Source: CAZFLD01 sp964519835 (GTDB taxonomy: Bacteria > Spirochaetota > Spirochaetia > DSM-27196 > CAZFLD01). Taken from it: a stretch of DNA of 64,000 bases. Positions 1 to 8,757 of this stretch are shown piece after piece. The DNA is taken from positions 1-64,000 of the forward strand of contig CAZFLD010000004.1 of NCBI GenBank assembly GCA_964519835.1, given 5' to 3'. The position numbers were made by a program, and so were the translations under genes. The notes under the pieces are model-generated. The model was not told the origin of the DNA. It saw only the letters and a program-made list of their open reading frames with translations, and made no database searches. Numbering within the stretch: the stretch's first letter is position 1; every line of letters starts with the position of its first letter.

Positions 1-848
1 CCGCCGTCCGCGCCGGCTTCGAGACCGGAAATGCCGACGGGAAGAGAAAAACGCGTGGCCTCCCCGCCTGCGCCGGCAATAAGGATACGGCCGTCCGGTG
101 CCGCCAAGGCAAACCCAGGACCGGACCCGCCGCCACCACCCGACCCATCCGACCCGCGCGCATGCAAAAACGTGCCAAACCGCGCCCCGGGCAAGTCGGC
201 TCGCCAGATCGTGCCCTCCCCATCCACCGCAAAACCACCATCGGGTCCCACGACCAGCCCGTGGCGGTCCGTTCCGTCCACGATGTGCCCCTCCCGGCCG
301 TGAATCGACCACAGCAGACGGCCCAGATGGGTATAACAGTCCACTCCGGCATCATCTGTGACAAGAAGACTTCCGTCGGAGAAGAGGTGGCCCGACCTCG
401 CCCCCTCAATCAAAAACACCTCTCGCCCCCCGCGGTCTAGGATTAGAACACGAGGTTGCTCCCGACTTGTCCGCGGCTCGGCTCCGATCAGTCGGAATCC
501 GTAGGCCGATGCCCCGATTGGGTTTTTTGGTTTTTGTCGAAGGGCGAGTCGATTGAGGTAGGCACCGTCGGCCGTGATGGTGTATAAAAACCGGTCCTCG
601 GAACCAAAACTGAGAAGAGGTACACCGACCGTGGCCATGCCGCCGGTGGCAACCGCGGCGTCGGGAACAGCCACAACGTTTGTATGCACGTTGCCGCCGG
701 TAACAAAGCGAAACAGGTGGGTCGTATAACCGCCCGGGTCTGCGACGGTTTGAGGCAACGCGGCAACCGCGGACAAGAAAAGGACCGCGACCAGGCATGC
801 CGCTCTGCCGTTTGCATGACAAGCGGGCCTAATTTGAAGTACACTCAA
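1..848 (-). CDS. Secreted beta-propeller-like protein, partial (runs off left edge)
   Basis: A continuous minus-strand frame of about 282 codons is open from 848 to the window edge. The proposed TTG start gives an N-terminus with a signal-peptide core (LVAVLFLSAVAA) ending near Ala-Leu-Pro-Gln. The body has repeated short beta-strand and turn segments of the type seen in PQQ/NHL-like propellers (for example GRLLWSIHGREGHIVDG and GFAVDGEGTIWRADL), then a Gly-rich turn. I infer an exported propeller-type protein; no catalytic motif is visible. No clear ribosome binding site precedes 848, so the start is uncertain. It is divergent from rex, about 54 nt away. The C-terminus lies outside the window. 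Confidence 0.6.
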   Translation of the reverse strand, partial: MSVLQIRPACHANGRAACLVAVLFLSAVAALPQTVADPGGYTTHLFRFVTGGNVHTNVVAVPDAAVATGGMATVGVPLLSFGSEDRFLYTITADGAYLNRLALRQKPKNPIGASAYGFRLIGAEPRTSREQPRVLILDRGGREVFLIEGARSGHLFSDGSLLVTDDAGVDCYTHLGRLLWSIHGREGHIVDGTDRHGLVVGPDGGFAVDGEGTIWRADLPGARFGTFLHARGSDGSGGGGGSGPGFALAAPDGRILIAGAGGEATRFSLPVGISGLEAGADG

Positions 849-902
849 GTAAAGAAGTCTACGCTTAGGCTGTGGCGTGGGTCTACCCCAAGGAGATTGC
901 GG

Positions 903-1571
903 ATGGTGCCAGCAAAGCTTGCAAGTCTGCCGACTATCAAGCGCTTGCCGTCATATCTACACGTTATCGAGCACTATCAGCGGGAGGGCCGAGAGTTTAT
1001 CTCGGGTACCGTGATCGCTGAAGAGCTCGAGCTCGAACCAATACAGGTCCGGAAGGACCTTGCGGTCACGGGGATTGTCGGTAAGCCGCGCATCGGTTTT
1101 CCGGTAGACAAGCTTATCGAGGCAATCCACACCTTTCTTAACTGGAAAAACACACAACGGGCCATTATCGTAGGCGCGGGAAACCTTGGTACGGCACTAA
1201 TGGGGTACACAGAGTTCCCTCGCCGCGGGCTTGATATCGTGGCGGCCTTCGACCTGGACAAAAACAAGATCGGAAAAAAGATCAACGGCAAAGAGGTGTT
1301 TTCCCTGTCTCGCGTGGCGGAGCAGGTCGAGCGCCTTGGGGCGGAGATCGCCATTCTCACGGTACCGTCCTCCCACGCGCAAACCGTGGCGGAACTCTTG
1401 GTCCAGTCCGGGATCACCGCTATCTGGAACTTCACAAACGTCAAGATCAAGGTGCCCGCGGGCGTAATGGTCCAAAAAGAAGACCTATCCTCGGGATACG
1501 CCGTTTTGTCCGTTAAGATCGGCCTGGTACACAACGGTCACAACGCGGTATCGCCCGAGCAGGCACGGTAA
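903..1571 (+). CDS. rex: Redox-sensing transcriptional repressor Rex
   Basis: This 222-aa protein matches Rex throughout. The N-terminal winged helix (about residues 5-75) contains the recognition region with LEPIQVRKDL. The Rossmann dinucleotide-binding domain starts at about residue 88 with VGAGNLGTAL and continues through AAFDLDKNKIGKKING. Rex proteins bind NADH/NAD+ and repress fermentation and respiration genes when NAD+ is high. The frame is open upstream to 684, but ATG 903 is preceded by AAGGAG at the right distance and gives the standard family length. It stands alone and converges on the ABC transporter gene with an 18-nt gap. No Rex palindrome was seen next to the gene, so autoregulation is not supported here. 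Confidence 0.93.
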   Translation: MVPAKLASLPTIKRLPSYLHVIEHYQREGREFISGTVIAEELELEPIQVRKDLAVTGIVGKPRIGFPVDKLIEAIHTFLNWKNTQRAIIVGAGNLGTALMGYTEFPRRGLDIVAAFDLDKNKIGKKINGKEVFSLSRVAEQVERLGAEIAILTVPSSHAQTVAELLVQSGITAIWNFTNVKIKVPAGVMVQKEDLSSGYAVLSVKIGLVHNGHNAVSPEQAR

Positions 1572-1589
1572 GGCACAAAAGAGCCACGT

Positions 1590-3185
1590 CTACTCCTCCG
1601 TGCGAGTCTCGTCCGCGGGCGCCGTCGGCTCTCCTCGGGCCAGAAGCAGAGACAGAATACGTGCCTCTTCTATAGAGATCGCCTCGTCCCACGGACTCCT
1701 AGTGTCCTTAGCGACCGGATTTGCGTAGTCACGCAGGACATGCAGAGGCGGACCGTCGACAATCACGATACGGTCACCCATCAACAGCGCCTCACGAACA
1801 TCGTGCGTGACCATCACGACTGTTGCCCCGGCAGTGTCGATCACGTCGCGGAAGAGGCGCGTCAAGTCCCAACGACGAGCGAAGTCTAGTCCTTGGAACG
1901 GTTCATCTAGCAGAAGAATCTCCGCGCCGTAGTAAAGGGCCCGCGCGAGGGTCACACGCCGGCTCATGCCGCCGCTGAGCTCGGTGGGAAGGAGCTCAGC
2001 CGAGGAGCCGATACCAAGCGCAGCGAGAACCTGCCTTGCGTCGGAATCGCCGTCTGTATCTACGAGGCTACCAGCGCCCTTTGGCACAAACTGCACGTTC
2101 TCTTGTGCCGTCCGCCACGGCAAAAGCCGGGGACTCTGAAACACAAACCCAAGACGCGCATCGCCTTGTCCTACGACGGTTCCACTGTCTAGGGGAAGCA
2201 AACCCGCAAGACAACGAAGAAGGGTTGTCTTGCCACATCCCGACGGCCCGAGCAACACTGTTGTCTTTCCGGCTTCGGGGCGAAAATCGAGGTCGCGCAG
2301 CAAGAGAAGCGATTCAAACGACTTCGTCATCGCCTTGCCCGTGAGCTCCACGTCGGTCCCCGACCGTCGCTTTGATGGAGAGGGCCGGTTGGCAACTGCT
2401 CTGCGCCGCTGTGATTGTCGCTTTTCGCCCCGGGAGCCACGACGCCTCTTTGCGAGCGCGTTCAGCACTCCCTCGCTTAGGCCGCTCAAGAGGATGGCAA
2501 CCAGCGTCAGCGCAAAAACCTCCGCCGTCATGAGGTTTGTGCGGGAGACCTGCATCGACGTGCCGATCCCGTGCTGAGGTTGGGCCAACACTTCGGCGGC
2601 GACAATAACCTTCCAGGTAATCCCAAGCGCCGACGCCGCCCCGGTGAGCAAAAACGGTCGAAGCGACGGGACGTAGACATGAGTAATAAGCTGCCTACTG
2701 GAGACGGAAAACGACCGCCCCATCTCCAAGAGATCCGGATCGATCTCAGCCAGGCCGCGTCGCAGACTCTCATAGACAATAGGAAGTGTCATAAGCACCG
2801 ACACCAGAATCGCAACACCGCCGGCGGAGATCCAGATCATTGCAAGAAGAATTATCGCTACAACAGGCGTGGATCGAATGACAACAACAACGGGCGATAG
2901 GGCCCCTCGCGCGAAGGGAAATCGTGCCGCGAGGAGTCCCAATGCGCCTCCCACGCTGTAGGAGATAGCAAATGCGGCGAAGGCCCGGAGCACCGTCGCC
3001 GACAGGGCCACGTAGAAGCTGCCGTCGCCGGCCAGACGCGCCAGCGCAGACAGAGTCGCGACGGGATCCGGAAGGATAATCCCGCGGTTGATCGCTGCGG
3101 AAGCGGCAACCCAGGCCCCCAAGAGAACCACGGTTGCGGCAATCGAGGCGCCGCGAAACGACCGGCGAGGCGCCGCGGAAGTCAC
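1590..3185 (-). CDS. Fused ABC importer permease and ATPase (nitrate/sulfonate/taurine-type)
   Basis: This 531-aa protein joins two subunits that are normally separate. Residues 1 to about 250 are a BPD_transp_1 permease with about six membrane segments and a cytoplasmic EAA-like loop (DPDLLEMGRSFSVS). A basic linker rich in Arg and Ser follows. The ABC ATPase starts near residue 290: Walker A GPSGCGKT (about 313), Q-loop VFQSPRLLPW, signature LSGGMSRR (about 402), Walker B ILLLDEPFQGLD (about 420) and switch His VTHD. The nearest families are SsuBC/TauBC/ThiXY-type importers. No substrate-binding protein lies next to it, so the substrate is unknown. The GTG start at 3185 overlaps the tyrS stop (GTGA), which indicates translational coupling. 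The frame is open upstream to 3251, but that would run deep into tyrS. Confidence 0.88.
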   Translation of the reverse strand: MTSAAPRRSFRGASIAATVVLLGAWVAASAAINRGIILPDPVATLSALARLAGDGSFYVALSATVLRAFAAFAISYSVGGALGLLAARFPFARGALSPVVVVIRSTPVVAIILLAMIWISAGGVAILVSVLMTLPIVYESLRRGLAEIDPDLLEMGRSFSVSSRQLITHVYVPSLRPFLLTGAASALGITWKVIVAAEVLAQPQHGIGTSMQVSRTNLMTAEVFALTLVAILLSGLSEGVLNALAKRRRGSRGEKRQSQRRRAVANRPSPSKRRSGTDVELTGKAMTKSFESLLLLRDLDFRPEAGKTTVLLGPSGCGKTTLLRCLAGLLPLDSGTVVGQGDARLGFVFQSPRLLPWRTAQENVQFVPKGAGSLVDTDGDSDARQVLAALGIGSSAELLPTELSGGMSRRVTLARALYYGAEILLLDEPFQGLDFARRWDLTRLFRDVIDTAGATVVMVTHDVREALLMGDRIVIVDGPPLHVLRDYANPVAKDTRSPWDEAISIEEARILSLLLARGEPTAPADETRTEE

Positions 3186-4417
3186 GATGCTACGACGCGA
3201 AAAAGCCTCTTTTTCCCTGCGCGCAAGAGTAGCTCGCCGTCCTGCAACCAAGAAGCGTCCACAACCGAATCGATGTCTTCAATTTTGATGTCGTGGATTC
3301 GGGCACCGCCCTGCTGGACAAGTCGCCGGGCCTCGCCTTTGGACGCACAGAGACCGGTCTCTGCAAACAAGTCGACGGCGGCAACCCCTGCCTCGAGACG
3401 GGACCGGGGGATTGGGATCGACGGCACGGCGGAAAGCCCCCCGGAACCGGGGGCAGCGGCAAACGCCGACGCTGCGGCGGCTTGTGCGGCCTCCGCCTCC
3501 TGCCGACCGTGAACAGCGGCGGTTATCTCAAAAGCCAGGCGCTCTTTGGCCTTGTTGATTCGCTCATCACGGTGCGCCGCAAGCCCCGATATCTCATCCA
3601 CGGATAAGAGAGTAAAAATCAAGAGAAGCTTTTCCACATCGTCGTCGGGTACGTTACGCCAGTACTGGTAGAACTCGTGGGGCGTCCTCAAATTTGCATC
3701 GAGATAGAGGGCTCCGGCCTCAGTCTTGCCCATCTTTTTGCCGTCCGCGCGGGTCACTAGCGGAAATGTCAGGCCAATCGCCTCGGTGGATTCGACCCGT
3801 CGAATCAAGTCGACCCCTGCCACGATGTTGCCCCACTGGTCATCGCCGCCTATCTGGAGCCGGCATCCGTAGCGGCGATTAAGCTCGAGAAAGTCGAAGC
3901 TCTGAAGGAGCTGGTAGTTGAACTCGATAAACGAGAGCCCGGTCTCCATCCGCATCTTGTAGGTCTCAAAAGAGAGCATACGGTTAACCGAAAAGTGCCG
4001 GCCAATGTCCCTGAGAAAGTCGATATAGTTGAGATCGGCGAGCCAGCTCTTGTTGTCGGGGTATAGGCCGGTCACACCAAAATATCGCAAGAATGCTTCG
4101 AGTTGCGATCTAATAGACGCTGCATTTTTATCGATATTCTCGATGGAGAGCATCTTCCGCATTTCCGTCTTCCCCGACGGGTCGCCGATGCGGGCCGTGC
4201 CGCCGCCGATAAGGAGAATAGGCTTGTGGCCGGCCTTAGCCGCGTGGATCATCGCCATGACGGGCACCAAGTGACCGACGTGCAGGCTCGAGTAGGTCGG
4301 ATCAAAACCGGCGTACATATACACCGTATCGGACTCTAAGAGCCTGCGCAGCTCAGGTTCATTGCTGCATTGTTTTACAAATCCGCGTTGGGTAAGCGTA
4401 TCAAACAGGCCGGCCAC
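3182..4417 (-). CDS. tyrS: Tyrosyl-tRNA synthetase
   Basis: This class I synthetase (411 aa) charges tRNA-Tyr. The HIGH-type motif is HVGH (residues 46-49) after GFDPTYSSL, the KMSKS-type loop is KMGKT near residue 230, and an S4-like RNA-binding domain ends the protein (about 345-411). Length and motif order are normal for TyrRS. The GTG start is preceded by GAGGAG six to seven bases upstream. It is the third synthetase gene in a row (gltX, glycyl, tyrS), all on the minus strand with 40-90 nt gaps, and its stop codon overlaps the start of the fused ABC transporter. Confidence 0.96.
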   Translation of the reverse strand: MAGLFDTLTQRGFVKQCSNEPELRRLLESDTVYMYAGFDPTYSSLHVGHLVPVMAMIHAAKAGHKPILLIGGGTARIGDPSGKTEMRKMLSIENIDKNAASIRSQLEAFLRYFGVTGLYPDNKSWLADLNYIDFLRDIGRHFSVNRMLSFETYKMRMETGLSFIEFNYQLLQSFDFLELNRRYGCRLQIGGDDQWGNIVAGVDLIRRVESTEAIGLTFPLVTRADGKKMGKTEAGALYLDANLRTPHEFYQYWRNVPDDDVEKLLLIFTLLSVDEISGLAAHRDERINKAKERLAFEITAAVHGRQEAEAAQAAAASAFAAAPGSGGLSAVPSIPIPRSRLEAGVAAVDLFAETGLCASKGEARRLVQQGGARIHDIKIEDIDSVVDASWLQDGELLLRAGKKRLFRVVAS

Positions 4418-4456
4418 CGTAGTCTCCTCGCTTGGCTTGTTGGTGTGGTTTGGGCA

Positions 4457-5827
4457 TCATGTTCCGTCGTTTTCTTGGCCGTCGGAGTTGTCCGGACGGG
4501 TGTAACTCTTGACACGGCGCCTAATGTCTTCCACGAGATCACCGACCGCCACCCGGGACTGTTCCATGGAGTCACGATCTCGGAGTGTAACGGTCCCGTT
4601 TTCCATCGTCTCGTAGTCGATGGTAATGCAGTACGGCGTACCCACCTCGTCCTGTCTGCGGTAACGACGGCCTATGGCGCCGCCCTGATCGTAGAAGGTC
4701 GAGAAGTCCTGCCGCAGGTCCCTCTCGATCTCTCGTGCTTTTTCAGCCAGGCCGTCCTTTTTTACAAGCGGGAACACACCGACCGTTATCGGCGCGATCT
4801 CCGGGTGTAGGTGAAGGACGGTCCGGGTGTCGCCGTCGATCTCCTGCTCCTCGTAGGCGTCTATGAGAACGGTGAGCAGGCTGCGATTGAGACCGGCCGA
4901 GGTTTCTATGATAAAAGGAATAAATCGTTCTTTCGAGGTGTCGTCGAGATACGTGAGATCCTTACCCGAGAACTCGGCATGTCGGCTTAGATCGAAGTCC
5001 GTACGGTTATGGATTCCTTCCAGCTCCTTCCAGCCGAAGGGAAACAGGTACTCGATGTCGAATGCGGCCTTTGCGTAGTGTGCGAGCTCGTCCGGCCCGT
5101 GCTCTTTGAACCGAAGGCGGTCCGGCCGAATACCAAGGGCCTTGTAGTACGCCATTCGCTCGGCCTTCCACGTCTCGAACCACTTCTCGTCCTCCGACGG
5201 ATGGACAAAGTACTGCATCTCCATCTGCTCGAACTCACAAGTGCGAAAAATATAGTTTTTGGTGACGATCTCGTTACGAAAGGCCTTCCCAACCTGCGCA
5301 ATACCAAAGGGAATCTTTTGCCGAGACGTCTGGACGACGTTTTTGAAGTTGACGTAGATGCCCTGGGCTGTTTCCGGGCGCAGATAGACTACCGATCCCT
5401 CGTCCGCTACCGGGCCTAGGTGCGTTTGAAACATCAGATTAAACCGTCGTGGCTCGGAAAGAGGGTTCCCCGCGGGGCTGGTCATAGACTTCTGGTTTTT
5501 TTCCGGCAACTGGTCGAATCGAAACCGCTCGTTGGTAACCGTATCTTCTACCAGAAGATCAACAAAACTCCCCACATGGCCCGAGGCCTCCCATACCTTT
5601 GGATGCATCAGAATCGACGCATCGAGCCCCACGATGTTGTCGTGGAGCTGGGTCATCGCACGCCACCAAAAACGTTGGATGCGATTCTTGAGCTCCACAC
5701 CGAGCGGCCCATAGTCCCAAGCCGAGGAAAGCCCGCCGTAAATATCCGACGACGGGAAAATAAAGCCGCGGCGCTTGCAAAGCGAAACAATTGCGTCCAT
5801 CGAAACTGTGATCACCTGGTCTTCCAT
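4457..5827 (-). CDS. glyQS: Glycyl-tRNA synthetase, single-chain alpha2 type
   Basis: This 456-aa class II synthetase of the single-chain (homodimer) type charges tRNA-Gly. It begins with the typical region RRGFIFPSSDIYGG and AWDYGPLGVELK, has the motif 2 region with FRNEI and FRTCEFEQMEMQYF, and ends with an anticodon-binding domain (IAPITVGVFPLVKK onward). Its length matches the bacterial and archaeal alpha2 enzymes rather than the split alpha/beta GlyQ and GlyS pair. The start is an ATG with AAGGAA upstream. It sits between gltX and tyrS in the same direction. The last residues are polar and charged and look like a short disordered tail. Confidence 0.94.
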   Translation of the reverse strand: MEDQVITVSMDAIVSLCKRRGFIFPSSDIYGGLSSAWDYGPLGVELKNRIQRFWWRAMTQLHDNIVGLDASILMHPKVWEASGHVGSFVDLLVEDTVTNERFRFDQLPEKNQKSMTSPAGNPLSEPRRFNLMFQTHLGPVADEGSVVYLRPETAQGIYVNFKNVVQTSRQKIPFGIAQVGKAFRNEIVTKNYIFRTCEFEQMEMQYFVHPSEDEKWFETWKAERMAYYKALGIRPDRLRFKEHGPDELAHYAKAAFDIEYLFPFGWKELEGIHNRTDFDLSRHAEFSGKDLTYLDDTSKERFIPFIIETSAGLNRSLLTVLIDAYEEQEIDGDTRTVLHLHPEIAPITVGVFPLVKKDGLAEKAREIERDLRQDFSTFYDQGGAIGRRYRRQDEVGTPYCITIDYETMENGTVTLRDRDSMEQSRVAVGDLVEDIRRRVKSYTRPDNSDGQENDGT

Positions 5828-5914
5828 GCTTGTTCCTTTTTGTCCATTTGACGGCGTGGCCGCCTGTTGGCGATGGGTCGCCCCACGGTTGCAGTACAGC
5901 CCGAACGCCCGCGC

Positions 5915-7339
5915 CTATAGTGTATCCAGCAGCCTCGCCATACGTGCTTGGGCCTTTTCCAGTCCGATTAGTCGAATCGAGGCAAAGAGGGGAAGCGACA
6001 CACGCGATCCGGTAACGGCGACACGTACGGGTGTCAGCAAATCCCCGAGTTTGGCCCCAAGCTCCTCGGCAAGCTCTCGAAACGCGGTCTCGATCTCTTC
6101 ATCGTCACGTTCACCAACCACGGACAAAAGATTCTTCGCGCGCCTCAGGTAATCTCGGGCCGTGTTGTTGTCCAGCTTCTTTGGCACAGCATCCATCGGG
6201 TTCTCGTGTACGGGTTCCTGATACAAAAAACGAACCAGGCCCGGGGCATCCGAGAGCAGCTTGAGGCGCTCCTGCACCAACGGCATCGCACCGTTCAGAA
6301 TGGTATCCTCATCGGCCGTGGGAGGGTCTGAGACGATCCCCTCCTTGATGAGGTACGGCAGAACCATCGCCTTTATGTCCGCGAGGTCACGGCTCCGGAT
6401 GTAGCTCCCGTTGAACCAGTCCAGCTTTTTGTAGTCAAAAACGGCTGGTGCCTTGTTGAGTTTGTTGATGTCAAAAAGCGACTCGAGCTCGGCCTTGGAA
6501 AAAAACTCTCGAGAGTCGTCGTACGACCAGCCAAGAAGCGAAACGTGGTTGATAATCGCCTCAGGCAGATATCCGGCGTTGCGAAACTCCAGGACCGCCG
6601 TGGCGCCGTGGCGCTTCGAAAGCTTTTGGCCGTCCTTGCCCATGACCATGGGTAAATGACAGTAGAACGGAGGTTCCCATCCGAGGGCCTGATAGAGCAA
6701 TACATGCAGGGGCGCCGACGGGATCCACTCCTGCGCGCGCATAACGTGGGATATTTCCATAAGATGATCATCCACGACGTTTGCCAGGTGATACGTGGGG
6801 TAACCGTCGGACTTGAGGAGGACCGGGTCCATCGGTACATCTTTGTGCTTGCGCTTGATGGAGCCGAGAACAAGGTCCTCTATCACGGTGGCGCCTTCGT
6901 CGGGCCGACGAAAGCGGCATACCGGTTTCACGCCCGAACTCTCGAGCCTGGCGGCATCCTCGGCGGTCTGCTCGCGATTCTCCCCCATATAGGGTTTGCC
7001 CCGCGATTCGTCGCTTTCGTAGGACCAGTAGGCTCGCCCGGCCTCGACCAGCTTGACGGCAAAATCCTGATACATTGAGACCCGCTCGGATTGAACGTAC
7101 GGTCCGTGTGCTCCCTCTACCCTCGGTCCCTCATCCCAAGCAATCTCGAGCCAATGGAGCGTGTCGTAGAGATCATCGAGCGCGCGTTGGTCGAAACGCT
7201 CCTGGTCCGTGTCTTCAATGCGCAGCACAAACACGCCGCCCTGAGATTTGGCAAAGAAGTAGTTGAATAGAGCCGTCCGAAGACCGCCAATGTGCTGGAG
7301 CCCCGTCGGCGACGGGGCATAACGAACGCGTACATTCAC
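5915..7339 (-). CDS. gltX: Glutamyl-tRNA synthetase
   Basis: This 474-aa class I synthetase attaches glutamate to tRNA. The HIGH motif appears as HIGG at residues 16-19 in APSPTGLQHIGGLRTALF, which is the common form in GluRS. The KMSKS motif is KLSKRHG near residue 245. The full length, including the C-terminal anticodon-binding region, makes it GluRS rather than the short Glu-Q-tRNA(Asp) synthetase. The GTG start (GTG AAT GTA) is preceded by AGGGGA. No GatCAB genes are in the window, so whether it is discriminating cannot be said. It heads the three-gene synthetase series. Confidence 0.95.
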   Translation of the reverse strand: MNVRVRYAPSPTGLQHIGGLRTALFNYFFAKSQGGVFVLRIEDTDQERFDQRALDDLYDTLHWLEIAWDEGPRVEGAHGPYVQSERVSMYQDFAVKLVEAGRAYWSYESDESRGKPYMGENREQTAEDAARLESSGVKPVCRFRRPDEGATVIEDLVLGSIKRKHKDVPMDPVLLKSDGYPTYHLANVVDDHLMEISHVMRAQEWIPSAPLHVLLYQALGWEPPFYCHLPMVMGKDGQKLSKRHGATAVLEFRNAGYLPEAIINHVSLLGWSYDDSREFFSKAELESLFDINKLNKAPAVFDYKKLDWFNGSYIRSRDLADIKAMVLPYLIKEGIVSDPPTADEDTILNGAMPLVQERLKLLSDAPGLVRFLYQEPVHENPMDAVPKKLDNNTARDYLRRAKNLLSVVGERDDEEIETAFRELAEELGAKLGDLLTPVRVAVTGSRVSLPLFASIRLIGLEKAQARMARLLDTL

Positions 7340-7389
7340 AACATGTTCCCCTGAATTCGCGGAAGTATACCCGCCGGATCAAGGCGGGG

Positions 7390-8757
7390 TCAAGGAATCT
7401 GCATACCGGCAATCAGGTCCGAAAGGCTCCGGGAGCGGATTTCGGCGGCGCCGGCTTTATAAACAACACCGTCGGGCCTTATCTCCAAGTCGATATCAAC
7501 CCACCGGACGTACACCCGCCGGTCGTCGTCTATTTCAACAAACTCGAACTCCGCCCCCTCCGTCTCGTCGACAAACACCGTACGCCGCTCAGCAGCGGTC
7601 CACGTCGTACTCTGCGACCACGCGTGATTTATACGGCCCAAGTCGCGGGCTCGGTCCCAAAGCGGCTCCACTGTACCGGTGGAAAAAAAGGCGCGGAGGT
7701 CCACAAGACGTGACAGATAGCGCAGAAAAGACGCCCGTTCGAGCCCGCGGACGTGCTCGAGCCGCGCCCGATAATTGTCAAAGTCCAACACGTCGAGGTG
7801 GACAAAACCAACCGATCGATCCGGGCCCGTCGTAAAAGACCAGACCCGCTGGAGGTTGCGGCCGCCATAGAGCTCCAAGCTGAGCTTGACGGTGTACCGC
7901 TCGTGCAATCGAAGAGGCTCTTTCGGAATCAACGCCACCGTAGAGCGGAGGTTGGAGTCGTTTTGGGGATGCCGGATCCAAATGTCGAGGGGTGTACCGG
8001 AGCGGTCGACGATACGAGCCTCAGCCACTTCGAACCCGCCCGACGCAAGTGAACCCGGTAGGATGGCGGTAACCGGATAGCCGGATCGGTCCGACCCGTC
8101 CGGCCTTGGATTGGGAGCCTCCCCCGCAAATGCGACGGGCACGCCAAACTGGTCCGGACGCGGGTAGAGCACAAGAGAACGCTCGGGCTCGGATGCGGAA
8201 ACGGTCCACGCACGCGCCCCGCTCCCAGACTGATCGTTTCCGTAAAGCGGCCGGTCGTCACCACCGACGGAAAACTTCATAACATCATAGGCCTGGCTGC
8301 CGCGCCCAGAGAGGCCGTAGCCTACCTCCCGCAGGCCCGGCTGCAAAATCGGAATACGATGATAGACGCTGTCGATCCACCCGTCGACGGAGGCAACCGG
8401 GTCCCCAAGGTAATGAACATCTTCCCAAATGCCGGGAAATGGGTAGCCGACGGCCGCCGTCCGATCCCAAGGATGCACTCCCGTAAAGCCCGGAAGCGCA
8501 GGATCCTCGACGTGACCGTGGGCCTGATTTCTCAGCAGATAGCGTGCATGTGATCGGGCAGCACGGATGAGTGCCTCGTGAAGCTCTACCGGCGCAAGAC
8601 CCAGACCGGCGCGGTAACCGTTCACTCGGGCAACCGCACGCTCTTCGAGACTAAAGCCCGCCTGTACTTCTTGTGCAAAAACACTGCCGACCGTGCATAC
8701 CTGCAGCAGCAGGCTAATGGTAAGCGTGATTCTTGCAGCCTTGAAGCGGGGCCTCAT
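7390..8757 (-). CDS. Secreted CAP/SCP-domain protein
   Basis: This 455-aa protein starts with a basic stretch and a hydrophobic signal segment (ITLTISLLLQVCTVGSVFAQ), so it is exported. Residues about 30-170 form a CAP (SCP/PR-1-like) domain: RVNGYRAGLGLAPVELH, an ALIRAARSHARYL segment, HGHVEDP, WEDVHYLGD and SVYHRIPIL, matching the His/Glu/His pattern of bacterial CAP proteins. The C-terminal two thirds match nothing I recognise and include an Ig-like stretch (about 240-330). The ATG at 8757 overlaps the aminotransferase stop (ATGA), so the two are probably co-translated. The role is unknown; bacterial CAP proteins are mostly uncharacterised. Confidence 0.82.
   Translation of the reverse strand: MRPRFKAARITLTISLLLQVCTVGSVFAQEVQAGFSLEERAVARVNGYRAGLGLAPVELHEALIRAARSHARYLLRNQAHGHVEDPALPGFTGVHPWDRTAAVGYPFPGIWEDVHYLGDPVASVDGWIDSVYHRIPILQPGLREVGYGLSGRGSQAYDVMKFSVGGDDRPLYGNDQSGSGARAWTVSASEPERSLVLYPRPDQFGVPVAFAGEAPNPRPDGSDRSGYPVTAILPGSLASGGFEVAEARIVDRSGTPLDIWIRHPQNDSNLRSTVALIPKEPLRLHERYTVKLSLELYGGRNLQRVWSFTTGPDRSVGFVHLDVLDFDNYRARLEHVRGLERASFLRYLSRLVDLRAFFSTGTVEPLWDRARDLGRINHAWSQSTTWTAAERRTVFVDETEGAEFEFVEIDDDRRVYVRWVDIDLEIRPDGVVYKAGAAEIRSRSLSDLIAGMQIP

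Noticed and set aside
684..902. Upstream extension of rex
   Set aside because: Rex starts normally at ATG 903 with AAGGAG. The extension would overlap the divergent secreted-protein gene.
849..902. Rex operator upstream of rex
   Set aside because: No palindrome of the Rex type (TTGTGA or TTGTTAA with its inverted copy) is present.
5828..5914. Possible tRNA gene between glycyl and glutamyl synthetase genes
   Set aside because: No cloverleaf and no T-loop consensus could be made from the 87 bases.
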